In this document: positions 1 through 8,001 of the stretch, piece after piece
Position numbering within the stretch: the first letter of the stretch is position 1
How the letters are laid out: every line of letters starts with the position of its first letter
Assembly: GCA_027489295.1 (NCBI GenBank)
Contig: JAIYAA010000361.1
Span: forward strand, 1-14,877
Reading direction: 5' to 3'
Length of the DNA: 14,877 bases
From: Sphingomonadales bacterium
Lineage (GTDB): Bacteria > Pseudomonadota > Alphaproteobacteria > Sphingomonadales > Sphingomonadaceae
Made by a program: the position numbers and the translations under genes
Notes under the pieces: model-generated
Seen by the model: the letters and a program-made list of their open reading frames with translations, nothing else
Databases searched by the model: none
What the model was told of the DNA's origin: nothing

Positions 1-59
1 GCCTCATGCTCCCGCAGCACCCCAATGATCTGATCCTCGGTAAATCGGCTTCGCCGCAT
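1..59 (-). CDS. IS3-family transposase OrfA, N-terminal 19 residues only (partial)
   Basis: The reading frame starts with ATG at 59 and runs off the left edge. It begins MRRSRFTEDQIIGVLREHE, which matches the usual start of IS3-family OrfA proteins (M-K/R-x-S-R-F-T-E-x-Q-I-I). OrfA normally continues with a helix-turn-helix and a leucine zipper and is fused by frameshifting to OrfB, the DDE catalytic part. None of that is visible here. The assignment rests on this short segment plus the IS terminus 59 bp upstream. Confidence 0.85.
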   Translation of the reverse strand, partial: MRRSRFTEDQIIGVLREHE

Positions 60-118
60 CACTCGTCTCCATCTGACGAGCTAACTTACCAATGGCATGA
101 TTTCTGGGGAGCAGGTCA
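1..118 (-). mobile_element. IS3-family (IS407-like) insertion sequence, left copy, only its first 118 bp
   Basis: Read on the minus strand, the element starts at 118 with TGACCTGCTCCCCAG, a terminus typical of IS407/IS51-group IS3 elements. A 59-bp leader and the start of orfA follow, and the rest lies outside the window. The 118 bp are identical, in inverted orientation, to 14760-14877, and the two copies diverge immediately inside. The insertion falls within what looks like an integrase remnant. The target duplication cannot be checked because the far flank is not in the window. Confidence 0.9.
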
Positions 119-216
119 CCCACCACCTTGGGGCCTCGTGCAAAAAAGTGGGGCCCGCGATTTTTGAGAAGGCCCCATCTCCACTTGCGATTTGATGAGA
201 TGAGACGAGCGATCAC
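119..216 (-). pseudogene. Possible N-terminal remnant of a tyrosine integrase, cut by the left IS
   Basis: On the minus strand a frame open from a GTG at 216 encodes KWRWGLLKNRGPHFFARGP followed by KVVG, and is then interrupted by the IS at 118. GLLKNR-x-G-x-x-F/Y-F/Y-A-R-x-x-x-P-K-V-V resembles the start of sphingomonad phage-type integrases, which often begin MGLLKNR and continue to a VPK motif. A true M start would need a one-base shift at the ATGGGG around 171-176, so this copy would be broken as well as truncated. It lies 75 bp beyond a tRNA-3'-end-like sequence, the usual place for such an integrase. Recognition rests on a few residues only. Confidence 0.3.
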
Positions 217-290
217 GAACCGGACAGCCCGAAAATACCGCAGATTTCCGCGGTTTACAAAGCTCTATGGGATTTCGTGAGATCGGAAAA

Positions 291-313
291 TGGAGCGGTG
301 AAGGGAATCGAAA
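291..313 (-). other. tRNA-Gly 3'-end-like sequence, candidate attachment (att) site
   Basis: On the minus strand the segment contains TTCGATTCCCTTCACC followed by GCTCCA. The 3' end of alphaproteobacterial tRNA-Gly(GCC) has the same T-arm sequence followed by CGCTCCA, so this copy lacks one C. No tRNA body lies upstream at 314 and above, so it is not a functional tRNA gene. Its place before a possible integrase start fits a duplicated att site left by an element that integrates in a tRNA gene. The tRNA comparison is from memory of the family. Confidence 0.4.
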
Positions 314-661
314 CGCGCTTACAACCTATTGAAACAGCAGCAAATGCTGCACCGCAGCGAAAAATGTGGCCCTAGGGCATGGCCCCATTCCCTTTTCGTA
401 AATCGGGTTCGAAGCACAAGCGCGGAAAATTACCTTCCTGGAGGATAGCCGGAATGCGTTTTCATTGCGGCACGAGATGTGTCGCAGTTCTGTACCGCCG
501 CAGCCGACCAACTCAAGCCGTTCCCTTGCTCGCGAGGGATTGGCGGCTCCTGCCGGAACCGGCCATTCCCGTTTCATTGAGCGGTCCGGCAGCAGTGCGC
601 CGAAATTGTCGCCGTTCAGCCACGTGATTGCCGTTCCGAAAACTGCCAAAGGCTCATCTTA
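314..661. other. Gene-free stretch, nothing recognised
   Basis: Several short overlapping frames are open on both strands, but none resembles a known family, none has a convincing Shine-Dalgarno, and they exclude each other. A small perfect hairpin (GCAGC, loop AAAT, GCTGC) sits at 337-350. The stretch separates the att-like site from an old IS3 fragment and probably holds decayed sequence. Confidence 0.4.
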
Positions 662-808
662 GACGGCGGTCAGCATGAACGACCTCCACTCCAACATATC
701 GCCGAAGCCGAAGAGCAATACTATGCTGCCGCGGACAACATCGCTATGCAGCGTGACTCACAGCCAAACGCCTCCGACGGACCTGGGGCGGTTCATTTCG
801 CTGAATGA
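662..808 (+). pseudogene. IS3-family transposase C-terminal remnant and right IS end
   Basis: The frame reads HERPPLQHIAEAEEQYYAAA then DNIAMQRDSQPNASDGPG, with a stop at 806-808. A tail of the form H-I-P-P-A-E-A-E-x-x-Y-Y-A-A-x-D-x-x-x-M is common at the C-terminus of alphaproteobacterial IS3-family transposases. The frame then runs through what looks like the IS terminus, ending GGGGCGGTTCA at 795. Everything upstream (orfA, the DDE domain and the left end) is missing, so this is a dead fragment. It places an old insertion about 100 bp ahead of the large defence-like gene. The family call is from memory of the tail. Confidence 0.45.
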
Positions 809-825
809 TGGATGGGTAGGTAGTG

Positions 826-862
826 GGTGACTAAAGGACCGAAATGGCTGAAGCTAGTCACC
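826..862. promoter_or_regulatory. Perfect 8-bp dyad upstream of the giant ATPase gene
   Basis: GGTGACTA at 826-833 is the exact reverse complement of TAGTCACC at 855-862, with 21 bp between. It ends 34 bp before the GTG start of the large gene and begins about 30 bp after the old IS3 end. It could be an operator for a dimeric repressor or a hairpin in the 5' leader. A tandem TTGACG TTGACG follows at 869-880, too close to the start codon to act as its -35 box. Confidence 0.4.
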
Positions 863-896
863 GTAACTTTGACGTTGACGAAAGGCAAACTGGGGC

Positions 897-3800
897 GTGG
901 CGCGAACCGACTATAGCGGCAAGCGTGGGAGCAATGCCGGTGACGATTATCATGAACTCTGGGCTGCACGCCGCGCACTCGAGCTGATAACGCCTGGAAC
1001 CGAGCTGATAGAACTCACGGTCGAGGGTGTCCGTGCCGACGACGCAGAGGGCATGGATGAAGCCTTGTGGGATGGGGTCGATGCAGCCTTCTACTATGGC
1101 CCTGACGTGGACACGATCGAGGGCATTGACCTCGTCCAGTTCAAATATTCAGGAAGCGATCCCCATACACCCTGGACCGTAGCGCGGCTCGTTTATGCGA
1201 AAAACAAGGCGAAGACCAACGCGCTGATCGCCCGCCTTGCCAGCGCCTGGAAGGGATTGCGCAAACAGCGGCCCGAGCTTGATGCTGCGGACAATATTGC
1301 TGTTAAGCTCGCGAGCAACCAGCCACTTGCGCAGGAAGTGCTCGATGCGTTGGCCGCCGCACCCAGCGATGCGATGCGAACAAAGCTGCAAAAGGCGAGT
1401 GGCCTGACGCCCACCGAATTTGCCGCCTTTGCCCCGGCCTTGGACTTTAGCGATTGCGGTGACCAGTCGCGGTTCGCGCTTGAGGAGCGGGTCATCCAGA
1501 CGCTCTCCGGCCTCTCCGACGGCGACGTGCGTGCCGAGTTCGCAGTATTGCGAGAGTTTATCCGCAAGCGGATGCGCCCCGAAGGCAGCCGAGAGACCAT
1601 TACCGCGGAAAGCGTATTCGGAATATTTGGTCATGCCGACAAGCGGATTTTCTATCCTTGTCCGACGGAGATCACCCCCGTCTCGGAGCTGGTTCCGCGC
1701 TCGGCGGCCGGTGCGATCGAAAAGCTATTCGCGCAAGGCACCCAAAAAGTCTGTCTGGCGGGCGCCGGTGGGGAGGGCAAGACTACGGTCCTGCAGGATC
1801 TCGCGCAGCGCCTTCCAGCGGGTTCCGAGCTGATCGTCTATGACTGCTATGGCGGCGGCACCTATCTCAATTCGAACGGCTATCGCCATCGCGCTGAAGA
1901 CGCGTTCTTGCAGCTCGCCAATGACACGGCTGCGCGGTTGCTGCTGCCACCCGTATTCTCTGAACCGGGCGTCGATCATCCGCGTCGCTTCGCGCGGAAA
2001 TTAGATGCGACGGCCGCCGCCTTGGCTTCGCGCCATCCTGATGCGTTGCTCGTCATCGCCGTCGACGCGGCGGACAACGCAGTCACTGCGGCGGCGCAGT
2101 GCGTCCCGCCCGAGCGCGCTTTTGTGCATGATCTCGCGCGACTTGGCAGCTTGCCGGCAAATGTCCGGCTGATGTTCAGCGCGCGAACCGGCCGGCTCGC
2201 GGATCTCGAGCTTCCGGACGATGTCGTGCCCGTGCCGCTGGGGCCGTTCGTGCCGGAAGAATCCATTCTCTTCGCGGAAGCCAGGCTGGGGCCGCAGGCC
2301 GAGGACTGGCATGAGGAATTCCATTTCCATTCCGTCGGCAATCCACGCGTACAACGTTATGCCATCGAATTTGCCGGTGACGCGGCGGATGCCGCGCTCG
2401 AGTATCTCAAGCCGAACGGCAAGAATCTCGAGCTGATCTTCAAGACAAGGTTCGAAGAAGCGCGGACCAAGTCGGGCAGCACTGCCGAGTTGACGCGCTT
2501 CTGTGCAGCGTTGATACTGCTGCCACGGCCGGTGCCGATCGGCCAGCTTGCCGGCGTGCTTGACGCTGATCCGGCGCATATTCGTGACCTGATTGCAGAT
2601 CTCGCGCCCGGCCTCGTTCTCATGGACGAGCTGGTGAGTTTCGCCGATGAGGATTTCGAGCATTTCCTGCGAGAAGCCGGTGCATCGGCGATGTCCGTTG
2701 TTGGGGAACGCGCGGCCGATCATTTGATGTCCCGGCGCATGGACGATGCCTATGCGGCGAAACATGTCGCCAATCTGGCCTTGCTCGCCCAGCGACGCGA
2801 GGATGTCATTGCCCTGGTTCGTGAGCCGGTCGCCGACTATCCGATTGCCGATCCGGCAGCGCGCGGTGAGGTCCATCGCCGACGATTGCGCGCGGCAATG
2901 CATGTCTGTCGCGAAATCGGCAATGTGATCGATGCAGCCGCGCTGCTGCTCGAGGGAGCGCAAGCGCTCAAGACCGACGATGCGGTGCAAAACACCTTGT
3001 TCAAGCATGTCGAACTTGCCGCCAATTTCTCTCGTGATGCGATCTTCTCGCTGCTGCTGCGGAACCGCGAGAAGCGCCCGGGGCACGGCGCCTTGCTCCT
3101 GCAGCTCACCGGGATTGATGGTGTTGCAGGCGATCGCATCGGCATGAAGTCCCATTTCCGAAGTTTTCTGGCTTGGCAGGACGGACGGCAGGATGTCCGG
3201 CAAGCGTTTGAGGGCGAGGATGGCGAGGATCGGGCGGAGGAAGATCCCGACGCCGATGCGCGGCGTCGCAAGCGCGATATCGCCAGGGAAGACTTCGAAC
3301 GGGAATGGAAACTGGAAGCGGATGACGTCGCCGCGTTCCTGGTGGGACAGTTGCATGCCGAGGGCGCGGGCGATGTTCTGGCACTGATCCGGCGCCCACG
3401 GCCCGCACCGTTCAGGCTGGAAGTGCTGCGTTGCCTGATAAAGCGCCTGGCCCGTCGAGGCGACCTCGCCTTGTTGACGCAAATGCGTGATGCATTACCG
3501 CGCCGGCATCCTGGCCGCCCGATGGTCGAGCTGGCGGTCGGCTTGTGCGGCGGGGATTTTGCTGCCGAACCGATGTTGCGCCGGCTCGAGATGATGGCGA
3601 CCCGCGGCGGGTTTGGCGAACGCGATGTCGGCACTGACCACATGCCGGACGATGCGGCGAGCGAAGTGCTGCGCTTCGGTCTCGACGCGTGCGATCTTGT
3701 CGCGATGCGGGGTGGTGATGCCGAGCGTCTCGCCGTAGCATTGGCTCCGGCGATGGCGACGAGCGCGAGAACACCGGGCGTGCTGGCGAGCTATGGTCCC

Positions 3801-6800
3801 AGGAGAAGCGATGTCGCGGCGCGGGCCTTCGCATTGGCGAATGTGCTCAAGGGCGAGCCTGTCACCTTCGATCAGTTTGTTGTCGAGCCGCCACCACCGC
3901 CGCAGCCGCCCAAGAAAGCCCGTGGGAAGAAATCATCTCCGCCTCGGCCATCGCGTGATCGCGAGTCAGACCTGCGCAAGGCTAAGGAGCTATTCGAGCC
4001 GATCCTGCATCTCCATGCGACGCGGGCCATGGCGCTTGTCGGTACCATCACGCCGGGTGACGCGCTGCCAGCTCTGGTCGAGGCGCTCAAGAGACTCGGT
4101 GCCGGCCGACGCTATTATGCGCGGGAGGACGAATGGCGCACGCGCGATGACGCTGCGATCCGCGCACTGCTCCCGCTGGGCCTGATCGCTGGTATCGATA
4201 CCAGTGCATTGTTTGCAGCGATCCGCGGGGCGTTGGGCGAAATCGGTTCGCTGATGCGTTTCGGAACGCTTGATTTCCTCAAACACGCCTCCCTCGTTCC
4301 AGGGTTTCGTACTGGAATCGTGGACCTGGCAATCGAGACTTGCGATCATGTGCGCGTCATCAAAATCTCGGCAGACGAGAAAATCGACTATCTTGTCGAG
4401 TTGGCGAAGCTGTTGCTCCCAATCGATCCTGCGGCTGCTCGCTACTGCTTCGACACCGCGATGACCGTGGCCGGCGATGTCGATTATGACACGCTGCATG
4501 CCCTGTCGGTGACCGCAGCGCTCGCGACGCGCGCCAGGCCGGCGATGCCCGATAATGACGCCGTACGCGTGGCGCTTCGTCTCGCTGCGGTGCATCAGGA
4601 TGCCGCGATCCGCTTGGGCAGCGCTGATCAATTCCCCTGGACGGACGTGGCGGTTTCGCTGTCTGCACTCGCGCCCAATATCGCGCTAGCGGCGGTAGCC
4701 CGCTTTGCCGAACTCGATTTGACCATCGGGTCTTCGATGCTCGCCAAGACGCTCTTACAATGCGCTGCGGACAAAACGCTCGACGATACGGTATTGGCGG
4801 CCTTCCTGCCGATCCTTGGCGAGGATGGCGGGCGTCTCGCGACGCGGCTGTTCGAACATGCCTGTGCAAGCGGGGACGGCAGCCTCGCCGAGGTGGTGGC
4901 GAACCAGTTATTGCGCGAACCCTGTGGCGACCGTGCGCGTCAGCTCGCTGCGGTCTTGCCATTGACCAAGGTTGGTCCGGCCGTCCGCGATTTTATCGCC
5001 GCCGCACATTTCGAGGCGGCGATTCCCCAGCATCAGCCGGACTATGCGCGGTACGATTCGCCGGCCAGCCCGGCGGCGGGTTCCGGGCCGATCGACCCAG
5101 CGCTGCTGTCGGTTAGCGGCATTGATGGCATCGCATCGTTCAGGGCGCGGATCGATGCCATTGCCGCTGCTGAGAAGAGCCTATACTCATCGCGCACCTC
5201 CATCGCGAACCGCTTGCTGGCCAACGTCCCCGCATATCGCATCGGCGAGTTTCTCGACTTGCTCATGTCGGTGCCGGAGGAGGACAATGTCGTCTATGAT
5301 ATTGCTCATTTCCTGCTGGAGCAGCTGGATCGGTGGCACGATAAGCCTGCCGCGCGCCAATGGGCGCGAGATCGTCTGCTATCGGTAATCGAAACGCGAT
5401 TGCCCGAGTTCGTTTGGTATATTGGCTATCGTGCGCCTGACCTCGCGGCGTTGCTCAAACGAACCGAGGCCGACCCGAACGTCATCGTCAGCCGATTGCT
5501 ATCAGCGATCGAGCAGCACATCACCGCGTTGAATTCTCTGGGTATCTTTCGCCTGATCCAGTTGCTGAGCGAATATCTCACTCCGGAACAGGCCTATGGA
5601 ATTCTAGATCAGCATGCGAGCGCGCTGCATGTCCGCCTTGAAGCGGCAGACCGCGATCTTCCGGGCTTCGAAACCGTTGGTGATACCGCATCATCGGTCG
5701 CGCGCTACCTCTATGCCGAACTCGGACATATCGCGCACGCGCCGCGGTGGCGAGCCGGCTATGGCTTGCGCATTCTCGCGCGCCTCGGGAACAGCAATAT
5801 GCTCGAGCAGGTGCGTCAGCGCTACGGCCATCGCGCCGAGCCTGCGTTCAGCCACCCCGAAGCGCCTTTCTATTTTTGGGCAGCGAAACTCTGGTTCATG
5901 ATGGCTCTCGCGCGCACTGCGTGGGAAACCCCCGACTGTATCCATGGCTTTCGCGACTGGCTGTTCGAGGAGGCCGAAAGCATCGCTTTTCCGCATTTGC
6001 TGGTACGCGCCTCGGCAAAACAGGCCTTGCAGGGGCTGGCACATGCCAATCCGAATAGCTTCAGCGACACCGAGCGCGCACGCATTGCGGCGATCAACAC
6101 CAGCCAGCTGGTTGCGCAACAATCGACTACAGAGAGCTGGCACAAGGGGTTCGATCGCCACCGTCCGTTGGGCGAGGAGGGGCGCAGATTTCGCTTCGAC
6201 AGCCTGGATACGCTGCCGTATTGGTATACACCGCTCATGCGGGGTTTTGCCGACCCCGATACGCAAGCTTTTCTTGAATGGGCCGAGCGCTGGATCGTCG
6301 ATGACCTCGGCGTTACCGGCGACATTTGGAGCTATGACAAGTTACGCGGCAACCCCCGTTTCAATCGGCGGGGCCGGGACAGTTCGAACAGCCATGGCTC
6401 GCTACCGGCGATCGAGCGCTATCGCACGCATCTGGAATGGCACGCCCTCTATCTGGCGGGGGGGGAAGCCTTGGCGACCTGGCCCTTGGCGGCCGACGCG
6501 GAAGAAGATGCGTGGGACAATTTCGACCACTGGCTTTCTCGGCAGGGTCCGACGCTCGCACCGGCTTGGCTCGGCGATCTGCGCGGGCCGAAGCCGCTCG
6601 AAGCGCTTGCCTGGCAGGCACCGCCGTTGGACGGCTGGCTGAAGACGCCGGACGTCAATGCGTTTCGCGGCGCGCTTGGGCTGGATCGACCTGGCTGGTT
6701 GGTCGTCAGTGGGCATCGCTGGCTGCAATATGGCGAGCGATCGGGGTCGACCCGAGTCGAGAGCGCGCTGGTATCGCGCGAGATGGCGACGTCACTGCGG

Positions 6801-7352
6801 CTGGCGCTCGAAACCAGCGACAATAGTCACGATTATCGACTAGCCGTAAATGACGATGACAGTCTCGAGATCGCGTCGGGACGCTTTGTACTGAAGCCGC
6901 TCCTCGCCGATTACCAAGGCGATATCGAACTCGACATCCATGACCCCTTGCGCGGCGAGGTGTCCGTCTCGGGCCAGTTGCCCCACCCGCGGATCATCGC
7001 CTTGCTTGGGCTAGTGCGCGATCCATCCGGGTTGCCGGTCTGGCGCGATCCGAACGGTATCGTCAATGTTCAGCGGGTCGCCTGGAGCGACCCGAAACAA
7101 CCCGAAGATCGCGCTTCCCGGCATTTTGCCCAGGGCGAGGAGCTGTTGTTTCGACGGTCGGCGATCGCGCAAATTCTTGAGGCTTCCGGGCTGGATCTCA
7201 TCACCGAAATCAATTTCAACCGGCGGATTGGTGAAACGAGCTATGCCCTCAAAAAAGACAAAAAACGCGAGCGCGAATATGACCGGATCATCCTCTACCG
7301 ATACGACGGCAAAATCGAAGCGAGCACGCGAGGTCTCGGCCGTTGGGCGTGA
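897..7352 (+). CDS. Giant nuclease-STAND ATPase, putative Avs-like anti-phage sensor (2151 aa)
   Basis: Residues 1-240 look like a Cap4/DUF4297-type PD-(D/E)xK nuclease: GSNAGDDYHELWAARRAL (11-28), E43 in VEGV, WDGVD (58-62) and Q81-F-K83 as the Q-x-K motif. A P-loop ATPase follows, with Walker A GAGGEGKTT (289-297, K295) and Walker B LLVIAVDAADNA (D390). From about 560 the protein is almost entirely helical, as in a solenoid sensor, broken by a Pro/Lys-rich linker (997-1025). A distinctive patch with SHGSLPAIERY and LEWHALYL lies around 1809-1856. In Avs proteins the C-terminal half binds a phage protein and triggers oligomerisation and nuclease activity, and I infer the same logic here. GTG 897 is the only possible start after an in-frame TGA at 876, with AAAGG at 881-885. 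At 2151 aa it is longer than usual Avs proteins. The ATPase is clear, the nuclease likely and the defence role inferred. Confidence 0.8.
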   Translation: MARTDYSGKRGSNAGDDYHELWAARRALELITPGTELIELTVEGVRADDAEGMDEALWDGVDAAFYYGPDVDTIEGIDLVQFKYSGSDPHTPWTVARLVYAKNKAKTNALIARLASAWKGLRKQRPELDAADNIAVKLASNQPLAQEVLDALAAAPSDAMRTKLQKASGLTPTEFAAFAPALDFSDCGDQSRFALEERVIQTLSGLSDGDVRAEFAVLREFIRKRMRPEGSRETITAESVFGIFGHADKRIFYPCPTEITPVSELVPRSAAGAIEKLFAQGTQKVCLAGAGGEGKTTVLQDLAQRLPAGSELIVYDCYGGGTYLNSNGYRHRAEDAFLQLANDTAARLLLPPVFSEPGVDHPRRFARKLDATAAALASRHPDALLVIAVDAADNAVTAAAQCVPPERAFVHDLARLGSLPANVRLMFSARTGRLADLELPDDVVPVPLGPFVPEESILFAEARLGPQAEDWHEEFHFHSVGNPRVQRYAIEFAGDAADAALEYLKPNGKNLELIFKTRFEEARTKSGSTAELTRFCAALILLPRPVPIGQLAGVLDADPAHIRDLIADLAPGLVLMDELVSFADEDFEHFLREAGASAMSVVGERAADHLMSRRMDDAYAAKHVANLALLAQRREDVIALVREPVADYPIADPAARGEVHRRRLRAAMHVCREIGNVIDAAALLLEGAQALKTDDAVQNTLFKHVELAANFSRDAIFSLLLRNREKRPGHGALLLQLTGIDGVAGDRIGMKSHFRSFLAWQDGRQDVRQAFEGEDGEDRAEEDPDADARRRKRDIAREDFEREWKLEADDVAAFLVGQLHAEGAGDVLALIRRPRPAPFRLEVLRCLIKRLARRGDLALLTQMRDALPRRHPGRPMVELAVGLCGGDFAAEPMLRRLEMMATRGGFGERDVGTDHMPDDAASEVLRFGLDACDLVAMRGGDAERLAVALAPAMATSARTPGVLASYGPRRSDVAARAFALANVLKGEPVTFDQFVVEPPPPPQPPKKARGKKSSPPRPSRDRESDLRKAKELFEPILHLHATRAMALVGTITPGDALPALVEALKRLGAGRRYYAREDEWRTRDDAAIRALLPLGLIAGIDTSALFAAIRGALGEIGSLMRFGTLDFLKHASLVPGFRTGIVDLAIETCDHVRVIKISADEKIDYLVELAKLLLPIDPAAARYCFDTAMTVAGDVDYDTLHALSVTAALATRARPAMPDNDAVRVALRLAAVHQDAAIRLGSADQFPWTDVAVSLSALAPNIALAAVARFAELDLTIGSSMLAKTLLQCAADKTLDDTVLAAFLPILGEDGGRLATRLFEHACASGDGSLAEVVANQLLREPCGDRARQLAAVLPLTKVGPAVRDFIAAAHFEAAIPQHQPDYARYDSPASPAAGSGPIDPALLSVSGIDGIASFRARIDAIAAAEKSLYSSRTSIANRLLANVPAYRIGEFLDLLMSVPEEDNVVYDIAHFLLEQLDRWHDKPAARQWARDRLLSVIETRLPEFVWYIGYRAPDLAALLKRTEADPNVIVSRLLSAIEQHITALNSLGIFRLIQLLSEYLTPEQAYGILDQHASALHVRLEAADRDLPGFETVGDTASSVARYLYAELGHIAHAPRWRAGYGLRILARLGNSNMLEQVRQRYGHRAEPAFSHPEAPFYFWAAKLWFMMALARTAWETPDCIHGFRDWLFEEAESIAFPHLLVRASAKQALQGLAHANPNSFSDTERARIAAINTSQLVAQQSTTESWHKGFDRHRPLGEEGRRFRFDSLDTLPYWYTPLMRGFADPDTQAFLEWAERWIVDDLGVTGDIWSYDKLRGNPRFNRRGRDSSNSHGSLPAIERYRTHLEWHALYLAGGEALATWPLAADAEEDAWDNFDHWLSRQGPTLAPAWLGDLRGPKPLEALAWQAPPLDGWLKTPDVNAFRGALGLDRPGWLVVSGHRWLQYGERSGSTRVESALVSREMATSLRLALETSDNSHDYRLAVNDDDSLEIASGRFVLKPLLADYQGDIELDIHDPLRGEVSVSGQLPHPRIIALLGLVRDPSGLPVWRDPNGIVNVQRVAWSDPKQPEDRASRHFAQGEELLFRRSAIAQILEASGLDLITEINFNRRIGETSYALKKDKKREREYDRIILYRYDGKIEASTRGLGRWA

Positions 7353-8001
7353 GATCGAAGCCGCTCTGGGACTGGGGCGGAGCGCCGATGTCCTGACGCG
7401 CTGGATGGCCTTCCGCCTCGCTGAGGTGCGCGCTGCCGTCGAGGACGCGCCGACGGGCGAGGCGCGCAAGGCCGCGCTTGCCGAACATGATTCGCTGATC
7501 ATGGCGTTGTGGAATCAGCGGGGCACGCTCCCCGAACCGCTCGGCGTCGATCGTCGGACCGGGCTAGCTGCACGCATCATCCAGCAACTTGTCAGTGATC
7601 CGAGTGTGTGGAACCGGCCGGACACGCCCCGCAATGCCGTCGAAGTGCTCAGCGGGCTGCGCGATTACTGGGCCTATCTAATCTCGGCAGCGGCGGTGCT
7701 GATCTACAAGCGCGAGGCAATTGCGCTCGGGCCGGAAGATCCCGATTTGCCGCTTACCGATGGAGAGCGTGAAGATCGCAAACAATGGGCGAAATTGTGC
7801 GAACGAGTCATGCGCGAAGTTCGCATGCGGGAAGGATCGCTATACCGCGATACCACGCCGTCCGATACCGAAGATGTGGTGAAGCTTGAGCAGGATGTCG
7901 ACAATAATATCTCCAAATTACGTGTCTATCTCGACATGATGGAGCGGACGCTACTTCCAGGTATCCAAAAAGCTCCTTCGAAGAAGCGTGCGCCTAAATG
8001 A
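7243..8001 (+). CDS. Helical accessory protein encoded with the giant ATPase (252 aa), function unknown
   Basis: I do not recognise the family. The protein is mostly predicted alpha-helical and soluble. It has a basic, Ser/Thr-rich N-terminus (MPSKKTKNAS), a central region with LTRWMAFRLAEVRAAVEDAP and DYWAYLISAAAVLIYKREA, and a Lys-rich C-terminus (KAPSKKRAPK). ATG 7243 is preferred because MPSKKTK is a typical start and GGTGAAACGAG lies just upstream. ATG 7279 is an alternative. With the first start the gene overlaps the end of the giant ATPase gene by 110 nt in another frame, which implies translational coupling and a shared transcript. It is probably an obligate partner, regulator or DNA-binding subunit of that system. 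This role is inferred from context only. Confidence 0.75.
   Translation: MPSKKTKNASANMTGSSSTDTTAKSKRAREVSAVGREIEAALGLGRSADVLTRWMAFRLAEVRAAVEDAPTGEARKAALAEHDSLIMALWNQRGTLPEPLGVDRRTGLAARIIQQLVSDPSVWNRPDTPRNAVEVLSGLRDYWAYLISAAAVLIYKREAIALGPEDPDLPLTDGEREDRKQWAKLCERVMREVRMREGSLYRDTTPSDTEDVVKLEQDVDNNISKLRVYLDMMERTLLPGIQKAPSKKRAPK

Noticed and set aside
291..313. Functional tRNA gene
   Set aside because: Only the T-arm and acceptor end are present, with a base missing; no D-arm or anticodon arm lies upstream.
326..649. Minus-strand frame of 107 codons near the left end
   Set aside because: It overlaps two plus-strand frames of similar length and has no Shine-Dalgarno and no family resemblance. It is probably chance in high-GC DNA.
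2001..3482. Minus-strand open frame of 493 codons opposite the giant gene
   Set aside because: It is a shadow of the GC-rich coding sequence on the plus strand. It has no recognisable domain, and the plus-strand frame has clear nuclease and ATPase motifs.
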